64,000 bases of DNA from Aurantimonas endophytica (lineage in GTDB: Bacteria > Pseudomonadota > Alphaproteobacteria > Rhizobiales > Rhizobiaceae). The stretch covers positions 620,001 to 684,000 of the forward strand of contig NZ_JACIEM010000002.1 in NCBI RefSeq assembly GCF_014196845.1, in the 5' to 3' direction. This document shows, in pieces, positions 35,022 to 43,261 of this stretch (position 1 is the stretch's first letter; each line of letters starts with the position of its first letter). Position numbers and translations under genes: made by a program. The notes below the pieces were generated by a model that did not search any database, had not been told where the DNA came from, and saw nothing but the letters and a program-made list of their open reading frames with translations.

Positions 35022-36224
35022 CTACGCACGGTTCTCGCCGTCTTGGTCCGGACCATGCGTGGCCGTGTCGCGAAACGGCATCGGACCTGCCCAGGATTCG
35101 AGGTTGCGGCGGTCCCTGGCCACCGCGGCCTTCATCTTGTCGACCGTTCCCGCCGCCACGAGCCCGTCGCGCTCGGCGATCTCCGCCGCCTCCCTGAGCG
35201 TCGGGCTCGACGTCACGGGGATGCCGGCTTCCTCCATCGCGGCGATGGCGCGCCGGACGCGGGGCTTGAAGCCCTTCGGCGTGACGTCGCGCAGATGCAC
35301 CGAATGGATCCGGCCGGGATGGCGTGCAACCAGCTCGGCATAGATCGTGGCGTCGCTCTGGCCGGTATCGCCGAACAGCACGAAGTTCAGATGCGGATAG
35401 GCCGCGAGGATGCGGTCCGCGGCGCCGAGCTTGTGGGTCGCGTGGCTGCCGGTCAGCCACTGGGTCTTGTTCAGACCGAAATCCTTGAGGAACATCGGCC
35501 CGTGCGGGATGTCGCAGAGCCGCATGAACTCCTCGAACAGATCGTGGAGGTTCCAGGGGCTGGACGAGATGTAGAACACCGGATTGGTCTCCGGCCCGTC
35601 CTCGCCGGCGGCGAAGGCCTGGTAGAGGCAGGCAATGCCGGGAAAGGCGATGCGGCCCTCCGCCGAATTCAGCGCCACGGTCCGCCAGTGCTGGATGAGC
35701 CGGCGTGCGCCGGTCTCGACGATCGTGTCGTCGATGTCGGAGATGATGCCGAAATCCGCCTTGGCCGACACGACCCGGATCTTTGCCTGTGCCTCGCGCT
35801 CCTCGAAGCGGTAGCCCGGCGCGTGCTCCAGACGCAGCGCGGCGGCCGTCCAGGGGCTGGAGAGATGGCTCTCGTCGATCATCGTCTCGACGCGGAAGAA
35901 GCCCTCGCGATCGGTGCGCGCGGTCCCGGCATGGGCGCCCAGCGTCCATTGGACGTGGGCCTCGTGGACCTTTTCGGTCTGGTAGCGCCGATAGGTGCGC
36001 CAGAGATTCGTCCATCGCGACGCGCTGGGCGGCGCCCCGACCACGCCTTCGTCCTCGATCACCCGCCCTTCGAAGCCGACCCGGCCATTGGTCGCAATGC
36101 CGCGATAGGGCAGCAGGATCGGCGGGGTGGTCAGCCCCAGCCGCAGCCTTGTCCGCCGGCGAAAGCGATCCCAGCCGACCGCGCTGCGCCCCACGACGGG
36201 CAGGAGGTATCGGCGGATCGGCAT
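35022..36224 (-). CDS. App1-like phosphatidate phosphatase
   Basis: 400 residues from the ATG at 36224. The HAD-type catalytic motif is DIDDTIVETG, followed by FYISSSPWNLHDLFEEFM and LFGDTGQSDATIYAEL. These are hallmarks of the App1/DUF2183 family, which dephosphorylates phosphatidic acid in yeast; the bacterial role is unknown. The frame stays open far upstream (to 37133), but that part reads through the palindromic repeat and antisense-frame sequence of the next gene, so it was excluded. A GTG at 36230 is an alternative start. Confidence 0.88.
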   Translation of the reverse strand: MPIRRYLLPVVGRSAVGWDRFRRRTRLRLGLTTPPILLPYRGIATNGRVGFEGRVIEDEGVVGAPPSASRWTNLWRTYRRYQTEKVHEAHVQWTLGAHAGTARTDREGFFRVETMIDESHLSSPWTAAALRLEHAPGYRFEEREAQAKIRVVSAKADFGIISDIDDTIVETGARRLIQHWRTVALNSAEGRIAFPGIACLYQAFAAGEDGPETNPVFYISSSPWNLHDLFEEFMRLCDIPHGPMFLKDFGLNKTQWLTGSHATHKLGAADRILAAYPHLNFVLFGDTGQSDATIYAELVARHPGRIHSVHLRDVTPKGFKPRVRRAIAAMEEAGIPVTSSPTLREAAEIAERDGLVAAGTVDKMKAAVARDRRNLESWAGPMPFRDTATHGPDQDGENRA

Positions 36225-36580
36225 GCGCACTCCACGGTTGTCTTCGCCCGCGTGATAGCCGGCGCCTGATAAGCCTTGCCATATGGCGCGAGGACGTGAA
36301 GCGGGAAGCGGGAGGTCCGGCTGGCGGAACGGCGTTCTGCGCCACTTCGAGACGATTGCGTCAAAGTGCGGTGGCCGGCCCCCCCTCTGGGCTGCCGCCC
36401 AACTCCCCCACAAGGGGGGAGATCGAAGCGGCGAGGCCCTGCGATCTTGAAACAGGCGCCCCGAGATAGTCGATCTCCCCCCTTGTGGGGGAGATGCCGG
36501 CAGGCAGAGGGGGTAAGCAACGCTCGCAGAGCAACCGACCGTGAATGGAAAAGCCACTTCGCCGACGGAAAGCAGTATTC
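36225..36580. other. 356-base intergenic region dominated by a palindromic repeat
   Basis: Contains no convincing gene. Its centre is the inverted repeat described separately. The short frames crossing it give proline/glycine-rich translations characteristic of repeat DNA. Confidence 0.6.
36379..36515. repeat. Imperfect palindromic intergenic element (Rhizobiales REP-like)
   Basis: Two inverted copies of a roughly 45-base unit face each other. The left copy (36379-36428) reads CCCCCTCTGG...CTCCCCCACAAGGGGGGAG; the right copy (36470-36514) is nearly its reverse complement, including TCCCCCCTTGTGGGGGAG. Each copy also has its own inner hairpin (CTCCCCC/GGGGGAG around ACAAG), so the transcript could fold extensively. 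The unit resembles short palindromic repeats scattered between genes in Mesorhizobium, Brucella and relatives; that resemblance is from memory. Confidence 0.85.
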
Positions 36581-37411
36581 CTACTGCATCGGGTCGAGCC
36601 GCTTCTGCACCGCCGAGGCGAGGCTGAGCGCGGTGATCATCGAGGTCTTGGGGTTGTCCGGCGAGGGCTTGTTGGCGAAGCGCAGATAAGCGTCGCCGGC
36701 CGCGCCGGTGACCTCGATCTCGTGCGTGTTCGTGCTCACGGACGGGTCCGCGACCACCCTGACCCGCGTCCGATCGATGCCGGCAGCCAGCGCCACGGTC
36801 AGCCCGGCATTGAGGTTGCGCGGGTAGAGCTTTGCCGCTTCCGGAGCGCTGCCCTCGAACAAGGTCACGGGCTCTGAGCGTGCTGCTTCGGCAAGGCCCG
36901 CTTCCGTCAGTTCCGCCGTCCAGGCGGCCGGCGGCTTGCGGGAGGTGTAGGTGACGGCAATGTCGCCGGCGAGCGCGGCTGCCGCGATATAGTCGAGGCC
37001 GCCGACGGCGCCGGACGGCAGGACGAGCCGCGAATGGCCTTCCCTGCAGGCCGCGACGACGGCGTCCCCGGTCTCCTGCGACTGCAGGGCGCCGATCGAG
37101 GCGGCGACCACGTCGATCCCGGCGCGCAGGCACGCCGGCACCAGCGACGCAAAGGCCTCGGCCGACGCGGCCTCCACGATGATCCGCGGGCAGGCGGCGA
37201 TCAGCACATCGAGCGACGCAACGACGGACAGCCGGTCCGGCAGCGGCTCCCCAGGCGGCGACCTCGTCAGCACCGTCAGGCGATAGCGCGGGTCGGCGAG
37301 AAGCAGGGCAGCGCAGGCCCGCCCGGCGGCGCCATAGCCGATCAGCCCGACATGCCGCTCGGTGCTGTCCGTCGGTGTCTCGCCGGACAACGTTCTGCGC
37401 TCCGGCGTCAC
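36581..37411 (-). CDS. L-aspartate dehydrogenase-like protein
   Basis: 276 residues. The Rossmann motif is GLIGYGAAGRACAALL (about 22-37). VLPSGAVGGLDYIAAA and STNTHEIEVTGAAG, with the conserved active-site histidine, match the aspartate dehydrogenase family, which interconverts L-aspartate and iminoaspartate or oxaloacetate with NAD(P). Family members also occur in other amine-oxidising pathways. Its GTG start overlaps the upstream dehydrogenase stop by four bases (GTGA), so the two are translated together. The physiological substrate is uncertain. Confidence 0.82.
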   Translation of the reverse strand: MTPERRTLSGETPTDSTERHVGLIGYGAAGRACAALLLADPRYRLTVLTRSPPGEPLPDRLSVVASLDVLIAACPRIIVEAASAEAFASLVPACLRAGIDVVAASIGALQSQETGDAVVAACREGHSRLVLPSGAVGGLDYIAAAALAGDIAVTYTSRKPPAAWTAELTEAGLAEAARSEPVTLFEGSAPEAAKLYPRNLNAGLTVALAAGIDRTRVRVVADPSVSTNTHEIEVTGAAGDAYLRFANKPSPDNPKTSMITALSLASAVQKRLDPMQ

Positions 37412-38358
37412 GTCCGGTCCACCGTGCCCCGCTCCTCCTTCAGGCGGCGCAGCGCGATGATCGACTGGTCGCGCCAGGCGACCTTCTCGCCCAGCGAGTC
37501 CAGCGGGATCTTGGCGCGCGTATAATCTTCGAGCAGCGCGATCGACTGCGGCGTCACCACGTCCTCAAAGCCCAACTCGTTGGCCATGTTGTTGAACAGG
37601 AAGCCGAAATTTTCCAGGTACTGCCGGATGCCGCCGGCGGAGTTGAGGTCGACGCCCTCGAACGGCCCAAGGAAAGCCCAGCGCAGGCCGAAGCCCTGGC
37701 TGATGATCTTGTCGACGTCGGCGGGCGAGACGAGCCCTTCGTTTAGGCATCGGAACATCTCGACGAGAAGCGCCGCCTGCATGCGGTTCAAGACGAAGCT
37801 CGGGATTTCCTTGCGGATGTGGATGGGCGTCTGGCCGCAGCGTTCCATGAAGCGGAAGGTCGCGTCGAAGACGTCCGGTCCGGTGAAGGGGGCGGGGCAG
37901 ATCTCGGTGACCGGCAGGAGGTGCGGCGGGGTCGCCGGATGCACGACGATGCAGCGCTCCCGGCAGGCGAGGTCGCTGGCGAACTGCGACACGGGAAAGC
38001 TCGACGTGGTCGTCGCGAGGATAGTCCCGGGACCGGTCAGCCGGTCGAATTCGGCGAAGATCGTCTTCTTGCTCTCGAGCTTTTCCTCGATGCATTCATG
38101 GACGAAGTCGGCGCCGGCGAGCGCGGCTTCAAGGCTGTCTTGCACCGTGATCCGGGCCAGCACGTCGGCGGTCGTCTCGCCGGCCGCGAAGAGCGCGCTG
38201 GACTGGTCGAGCGCCTTGCTGATCTTCGCCATCAGGCCCGACCGGTTCTCCGGGTTGCGATCGTAGACCGCGACGTCGAGCCCGGAGCGAGCGTAGACGA
38301 TCGCCCAGGAGCTGCCGATGATGCCGGAGCCGGCGATGGCGATATTGGTGATGGTCAT
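37408..38358 (-). CDS. 3-hydroxyacyl-CoA dehydrogenase family, lambda-crystallin/L-gulonate dehydrogenase-like
   Basis: 316 residues. NAD-binding GSGIIGSSWA is at 10-19. The catalytic histidine is in VVHPATPPHLLPVTEI, and the C-terminal dimer region has SFVLNRMQAALLVE and GFGLRWAFLGPFEG. The last two motifs are closer to lambda-crystallin/L-gulonate 3-dehydrogenase and L-carnitine dehydrogenase than to fatty-acid enzymes, so the substrate is probably a free hydroxy acid. It lies 124 bases after the FAD enzyme gene and is GTGA-coupled to the aspartate-dehydrogenase-like gene. Confidence 0.85.
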   Translation of the reverse strand: MTITNIAIAGSGIIGSSWAIVYARSGLDVAVYDRNPENRSGLMAKISKALDQSSALFAAGETTADVLARITVQDSLEAALAGADFVHECIEEKLESKKTIFAEFDRLTGPGTILATTTSSFPVSQFASDLACRERCIVVHPATPPHLLPVTEICPAPFTGPDVFDATFRFMERCGQTPIHIRKEIPSFVLNRMQAALLVEMFRCLNEGLVSPADVDKIISQGFGLRWAFLGPFEGVDLNSAGGIRQYLENFGFLFNNMANELGFEDVVTPQSIALLEDYTRAKIPLDSLGEKVAWRDQSIIALRRLKEERGTVDRT

Positions 38359-38482
38359 GTTTCCAGCCAGTCGTGTCGGTTGGGGATCGGGTGCGCCGGG
38401 CGCGGGCTCGAGCTCGGCGCGGCGACAGGGCAGGCAAAAGCCGTAACTGCCCGGATCGGGCGGGGAAGCATCGCCACGTCGC

Positions 38483-39727
38483 TCATCGGTTGAAGCGCCG
38501 GATCGAGAACGGCGCGGCGGCGGCCTCGTCGCCGTCCATCAGCGCCGTCATGATCTCGGCGGTCCGCGCTGACCAGGTCAGGCCGTAGTGACCATGTCCC
38601 GTGGCGTAGAAGAGGCGGGGATCGACCGTCGAGCGCGAGATCACCGGCGTCGAATCAGGCATGGATGGACGCCTGCCGGCCCAGCGGATCTGGTCGCGTT
38701 GATCGAGCCGCGGAAAGAACCGCTTCGCGATGCGCGCGATGCGGTCGTGATAGGCGGGTCGGAACGAGGCATCCGGACCGGCATATTCCGCCCAGCCGCC
38801 GATCCGCAGGCCGGGGCGGAGCGAGGTCGAGACCATGCCGTGATCGGCGAAGACCAGCGGATGATTCACGGCGATGAAGGGCGAGGGATAGGTGACGTTG
38901 TAGCCGCCCTCGGCCGTCACCGGGAGCTTCTCCCCGAGCCGGGCGGCAAAGTCGCCGGACCTGACGCCGGCGGCGACGACGACGCGGGCGAACCTCTGGT
39001 CCCGCCCTTCCTCGCGCACCGTCACACCCGTCTCCGACGGCACGATCGCCTCGACCCTTGCCTGGCGGAACGCCGCGCCGTGGCCGCGGGCGGCATCGTA
39101 CAGCCCGTCCACCACCGCTTTCGGATCGCTCACCTGTCCCCAGTGATGCGACAGTACGCCGCCCGCGAAGGCGTGCGATAGGGCGGGCTCGAGCTCGCGA
39201 AGCTGGTCCTGGTCCACAAGCGTCGACGGATGCCCGGCGGCGGCCTTGCGTCGCCAACCGGCACCGGCAGCGTCCAGGGAGCCGGCGCTGTCGTAGACGT
39301 AGAGTGCCGGGACGCGGCGAAGGCAGTTGGCGATCCCGGCATCGGCGAACAGCCTCTCGGTCGCCGCGACCGTGCCATCACACAGGAGGCTGATCGCCCG
39401 AGTCGCAGCCTCGAAACGCTCTCCCGATCCGGTCCGCAGAAAGGTCGCAAGCCATGGGGCCAGCGTCGGCAGGTATCGCGGATCGATCTTCAGCGGGCCG
39501 TTCGGGTTCGCCAACATGCCCAAGGCTTCAAGGGCGATGCCGGGATGGCTCAAGGGGAAGATGTCGGAGGCCGCGATATGGCCGGCATTGCCGCGCGACG
39601 GCCCGAGCGTGCCCGGGGCGCCGGCGTCGAACAGCGTCACCGCCTCGCCGCGCTCGGCCAGACGAAAGGCGAGGGCAGTGCCGACGATGCCGGCGCCGAC
39701 AATCGCGACCCCGTCGCCGGTTGTCAC
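38483..39727 (-). CDS. FAD-dependent D-amino-acid/hydroxyproline dehydrogenase
   Basis: 414 residues of the DAO/DadA-like family. The dinucleotide motif is VAIVGAGIVGTALAFRLAERG, followed by an acidic strand end, and the C-terminal FAD contact is ATGHGHYGLTWS. Such enzymes, next to a proline racemase-like epimerase, usually oxidise cis-4-hydroxy-D-proline. The GTG at 39727 overlaps the epimerase stop by four bases (GTGA), so it is preferred to the upstream ATG at 39757. The electron acceptor is probably the respiratory chain. Confidence 0.88.
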   Translation of the reverse strand: MTTGDGVAIVGAGIVGTALAFRLAERGEAVTLFDAGAPGTLGPSRGNAGHIAASDIFPLSHPGIALEALGMLANPNGPLKIDPRYLPTLAPWLATFLRTGSGERFEAATRAISLLCDGTVAATERLFADAGIANCLRRVPALYVYDSAGSLDAAGAGWRRKAAAGHPSTLVDQDQLRELEPALSHAFAGGVLSHHWGQVSDPKAVVDGLYDAARGHGAAFRQARVEAIVPSETGVTVREEGRDQRFARVVVAAGVRSGDFAARLGEKLPVTAEGGYNVTYPSPFIAVNHPLVFADHGMVSTSLRPGLRIGGWAEYAGPDASFRPAYHDRIARIAKRFFPRLDQRDQIRWAGRRPSMPDSTPVISRSTVDPRLFYATGHGHYGLTWSARTAEIMTALMDGDEAAAAPFSIRRFNR

Positions 39728-40758
39728 TTGAGCAGGTCCATGCCGTCGCCCCAGCAATCGGCGACGGCGTAGCCTTCCGGGAACGGATCCGACGGATCGA
39801 GCCCGATCTGGTGGAAGCCGTGGATCCAGCCGCGGCCGGTGATGCGCGGCAGGATCGCCGGCCGGTCGCCGACTTTGGTCTCGCCAAAGATGCCGACATC
39901 GAACTTGCTGCCGATGATTGAGCGCGCCTCGAAGCGGTCGCCGACCGCCGCCTCGCCCCGCGCGACCATGCAGGCGAGCCGGGCGGAGTTGCCCGTCCCG
40001 CAGGGCGAGCGGTCAAAGCGGCCGGGCGGCAGCACGGTGGCGCCGCGCAGATCGCCGCGCGCGTCGCGGTCGACGAACATCGTGTAGGAAATGCCGCCGA
40101 GGCCCTTGGTCGTCGGATGCTGCACGTCGAGCTGCGCATCGACGGCGCGATGCACCCGGCTGGCGATGTCGGCAAGCGTGCGGGCCGCCGCCGGGTCGAT
40201 CGCCATGCCGAACTGCGCCGGGTCGATCAGCGCGTAGAACACCCCGCCAAAGGCGATGTCGACCGTCACCGGTCCGAGCCCCTCGACCTCGACAACCGCA
40301 TCCAGCCGGTCGACGAAGCTCGGCGACATGTCGAGCGAGACGGAAACGCATTTGCCGTCGGTGCATTGCGCCACGGCCTTGACGATGCCCGCCGGGGTTT
40401 CCAGCCGCACCACCGTCTGCGGCTCGTGTATCGGCAGGATTCCGGTTTCCAGAAGGGCGGTGACGACGCAGATGCTGTTGGAGCCGGACATGGCATGCGC
40501 CCGGTCGGGCTGCAGGATGAGGAAGGCGGCGTCGGCATCGGGGCGCGTCGGCGGGAACAGCAGGTTGGTGCTCATCTGGGCGTAGCCGCGCGGCTCGAAG
40601 CAGAAGAACCGCCGCAGGCTGCCGTCGACCTCGTTGATGTGCAGCATCTTGTCGAGCATCGTTGCGCCCGGAACATCGAGCACGCCGGAGGTGACGACCC
40701 GCCCGACTTCGCCCTCGGCATGGACCTCGATCATCGAGGCAGTCTTCTTCCAGCGCAT
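39724..40758 (-). CDS. Proline racemase superfamily; hydroxyproline 2-epimerase, Ser/Cys type
   Basis: 344 residues. The superfamily normally uses two cysteines. Here the first active-site position is serine (S91 in AMSGSNSICV) and the second is cysteine (C253 in RSPCGTGNSA). Ser/Cys members have been reported as hydroxyproline epimerases or 3-hydroxyproline dehydratases, so the exact reaction is open, but the coupled FAD dehydrogenase favours epimerisation to a D-isomer. The start at 40758 (MRWKKT) was chosen because the family begins a few residues before the IEVHAEGE motif; the frame continues upstream without family-like sequence. Confidence 0.88.
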   Translation of the reverse strand: MRWKKTASMIEVHAEGEVGRVVTSGVLDVPGATMLDKMLHINEVDGSLRRFFCFEPRGYAQMSTNLLFPPTRPDADAAFLILQPDRAHAMSGSNSICVVTALLETGILPIHEPQTVVRLETPAGIVKAVAQCTDGKCVSVSLDMSPSFVDRLDAVVEVEGLGPVTVDIAFGGVFYALIDPAQFGMAIDPAAARTLADIASRVHRAVDAQLDVQHPTTKGLGGISYTMFVDRDARGDLRGATVLPPGRFDRSPCGTGNSARLACMVARGEAAVGDRFEARSIIGSKFDVGIFGETKVGDRPAILPRITGRGWIHGFHQIGLDPSDPFPEGYAVADCWGDGMDLLK

Positions 40759-40837
40759 GCAATCGTCCCGCCGCAGGGCCACCCGAAAGCCAATCCTGTC
40801 GCAGACCGGGGCCGTCATGTAAACCGTGTATGTTTTC

Positions 40838-40845
40838 TGTCGACA
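40838..40845. promoter_or_regulatory. TGTCGACA palindrome in divergent promoter region
   Basis: A perfect eight-base palindrome between the epimerase gene (minus) and the cupin gene (plus). GntR/FCD operators often have such cores, and a GntR regulator is encoded two genes away. The site is short, so chance is possible. Confidence 0.35.
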
Positions 40846-40918
40846 AGATCGGTGCGTCCCCCTAGCGTCTCGCTCGAGGCGCCTCACGGCGTCCGGCAAA
40901 GACGAAAGGGGTAACGGC

Positions 40919-41305
40919 ATGCAGATCCGCGACCACAAAGACGGGCCGGTCGAGAAATGGCGGGAAGGCGTCATGACCCAGATGCGGATCTCGGCCATCA
41001 CCGATGCCCACCAGATCTGCATCTTCGAGCAATGGTGCGAGCCGGGGCTCGGCGCGCCGACCCACCATCACGCCGTCGAGGAAGTGCTGGAGGTGATGGC
41101 TGGCCGCGCCGAGATCTGGGTCGGCGAGGATCGCCAGACGGTCGAGCCGAACCAGTCGGTGCTCATCCCCGCCGGCGCAAGGCACGGCTTCCGCAATGTC
41201 GGCGACGACATCCTGCATGTGCGCGCCACGGTGGCCTCGCCGATCTTCGAGGGCAGCTACGACGATGCGCGCGAGCAGTCGCGCCGCTGGGTGCCGCAAT
41301 TCTGA
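40919..41305 (+). CDS. Small cupin-domain protein
   Basis: 128 residues, one cupin barrel. Motif 1 reads GAPTHHHAVEEVLEVMAG with the metal-ligand histidines and glutamate; motif 2 is NQSVLIPAGARHGFRNVG with the last histidine. The start at 40919 has AAAGGGG upstream; the longer frame has no ribosome site. It is divergent from the epimerase gene and 46 bases before the GntR gene. Function is unknown; single cupins beside catabolic genes are often isomerases or sensors. Confidence 0.85.
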   Translation: MQIRDHKDGPVEKWREGVMTQMRISAITDAHQICIFEQWCEPGLGAPTHHHAVEEVLEVMAGRAEIWVGEDRQTVEPNQSVLIPAGARHGFRNVGDDILHVRATVASPIFEGSYDDAREQSRRWVPQF

Positions 41306-41351
41306 CCGAGGCGAGGGAGCCGTGCGGGGACAGGCAGGACCAGTCGCAGAC

Positions 41352-42074
41352 ATGACGGCGAGCAAGCGTTCCCGGAGCGGTGATCGCACCGAACTGCCGC
41401 CCCGGCGTGGATTCGGAGCGCTGACGATCCGCGACCGGCTGCGCGACGAGATCCTGTCGCTGCACCTGCGCCCGGGCCAGTTGCTCGACGAGGTGGGCCT
41501 CGCCGAACGCTTCGCTGCCTCGCGCTCGCCCGTCCGCGAGGCGCTGGTGCACCTGCAGGCCGAAGGGCTGGTCGACACGCTGCCCAACAAGGGCTCCGTC
41601 GTCGCCGGCATGAACATCGAGGAGTTCCCGCAGTATATCGACGCGCTCGACCTTGTGCAGAGGGCCGTCACCCGCCTTGCCGCGGAGCTGCGTACCGACA
41701 CTAACCTCGAAAGGATCCGGCGGGAACAGGAGCGCTTCCGCGCCACCGTCCCGGCCAAGGACGCGCTCGGCATGATCCAGACCAACATGGATTTCCACCT
41801 GGCGATCAGCGAGGCGGCCCGCAATCCCTATCTGCACGACGCCTATCGGCGGCTGCTGGTCGGGGGCCGGCGTATGCTGCGGCTCTACTACCAGTCCTAT
41901 GACGACGACCTGCCGCCGGAGCTGCCGGCCTCGCACGACCGGATCATCGAGGCGATCGAGCGCCGGGATGTCGAAGCGGCCGACCGGCTGGCGCGAGAGC
42001 ACGCCGAGGAGGTGCACAGCCGTTTCATCCATTTCATGGGTCAGCGACGAACCCGGGAGATTTCGCTGGGTTGA
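41352..42074 (+). CDS. GntR family regulator, FCD type
   Basis: 240 residues. The N-terminal winged helix is RDRLRDEILSLHLRPGQLLDEVGLAERFAASRSPVREAL, in the classic GntR arrangement. The C-terminal FCD domain holds the metal/ligand residues around TNMDFHLAISEAARN and ASHDRIIEAIERRD. It probably controls the divergent epimerase/dehydrogenase operon in response to hydroxyproline or a product. A GTG at 41322 with GAGGGAG nearby is an alternative start. Confidence 0.9.
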   Translation: MTASKRSRSGDRTELPPRRGFGALTIRDRLRDEILSLHLRPGQLLDEVGLAERFAASRSPVREALVHLQAEGLVDTLPNKGSVVAGMNIEEFPQYIDALDLVQRAVTRLAAELRTDTNLERIRREQERFRATVPAKDALGMIQTNMDFHLAISEAARNPYLHDAYRRLLVGGRRMLRLYYQSYDDDLPPELPASHDRIIEAIERRDVEAADRLAREHAEEVHSRFIHFMGQRRTREISLG

Positions 42075-42125
42075 TCCGCTGGCCGCTGGCCGCCGCAGCT
42101 CACACCCGTCAGCGCATCTTGAGGG

Positions 42126-43004
42126 TCACTGCGGCTCGCCCGCCCAGCCGGCAAGATGCGCCAAGAAGGCTTCGGTCCGCGAGACCGGAAAGAAGTGCCC
42201 GCCCTGCGGCAAGAGGGTGAGCGTTGCGGCGGGCAGGGCTTCCGCCAGCGCCCGCTGCAGGAAGGCCGGGACGATCATGTCGTCCTCGGCACCGATGATC
42301 GAGACGGGCATGCTGATCGCCGGCAGGCTTCCGCTTCCATCGAAGGCGAGCAAGGCGGCGATCCGCTCGGCCACCACCGTGCGCTCGGCCTCTGTCCTCG
42401 GCGCCTTCGCCACGGCCCGCTCATAGGCCGACCAGTTCTCCTCCAGCCAGGCCGGCGCGAAGGAGATCAGCGTGGCTGTCGCCGTGTAGGCGACGGGGTC
42501 CTGCTCCAGCAGCCGCAGCCGCGTCTCGAACAGCGCCGTCATGTAGCGGCTGGGGCGCAGCCAGGTGGCGCTCAGGCAGAGCTTGCGGACGCGGTCCGGC
42601 GCCTTGGCGGCCAGCGTCTGCGCAATGCAGCCGCCGGTCGAATGGCCGACGATCATCGCGCTCTCGATGTCGGCCGCATCGAGCACGGCGAGGACGTCGT
42701 CCGCCAGCTGCCCGATCGTCGTCGTGGCCGAGCCGCGCGACGAGGCGCCGATGCCGCGCTGGTCGAAGCTGATCACCTCGTAGGCTTGGGAGAGACCCGC
42801 GACGACCGGGGTCCAGAAACCGGCGGTGCCGCCGAGCCCGCTGACCAGCACGACGGTGGGCCCAGCCCCGCTGCGCCCTGCCTTCAGCGACGCACCGTCC
42901 GCAGTGGAAACGTCGAACGCCGCCGGGCGAGGCCCGGCACGCGTGGAGAGGCGCGGCGCTGGATTGCCGCGCTTGATGGGGTCGTCGTGTTCGTCGTCGA
43001 TCAT
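42126..43004 (-). CDS. Alpha/beta hydrolase
   Basis: 292 residues. The oxyanion region is VVLVSGLGGTAGFW, the nucleophile elbow is GHSTGG, the acid is in IIGAEDDMIVP, and the histidine in PQGGHFFPV. This pattern (GLGG, then SFDQRGIGAS) is closest to RutD and 3-oxoadipate enol-lactonase-like hydrolases, but the substrate cannot be assigned. The start at 43004 (MIDDEHDD) has no strong ribosome site; the upstream frame is not protein-like. It stands alone, convergent with the GntR gene. Confidence 0.85.
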   Translation of the reverse strand: MIDDEHDDPIKRGNPAPRLSTRAGPRPAAFDVSTADGASLKAGRSGAGPTVVLVSGLGGTAGFWTPVVAGLSQAYEVISFDQRGIGASSRGSATTTIGQLADDVLAVLDAADIESAMIVGHSTGGCIAQTLAAKAPDRVRKLCLSATWLRPSRYMTALFETRLRLLEQDPVAYTATATLISFAPAWLEENWSAYERAVAKAPRTEAERTVVAERIAALLAFDGSGSLPAISMPVSIIGAEDDMIVPAFLQRALAEALPAATLTLLPQGGHFFPVSRTEAFLAHLAGWAGEPQ

Positions 43005-43261
43005 TGCATGTCCATGGGATTCGGAAGGCCCGGGTGAGCCATAGAAGACAGGCGGCACCGGGCTGGCCAGTGCGAGGAAGATACACCTGGCGGCACCAGC
43101 GCGCCTGACCGAAGACAAGGCGGAACGCCGGACGTTTGCCGTCACCCACGATCGGCATGACCACTGCCTCGCCTCGTTAAGCCTGAGCCAGTGAAACGCC
43201 TTGCCGCGCGTCGGACGTGGCCGTACCTTGTCTGCCTTGATTGGTTGCCAAGGCAACGGGA

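Noticed and set aside
36225-37133. Upstream extension of the App1-like reading frame to 37133 (703 residues)
   Set aside because: The extension reads through the palindromic repeat and overlaps the aspartate-dehydrogenase-like gene in another frame; its translation is low complexity. The family-like sequence starts near 36224.
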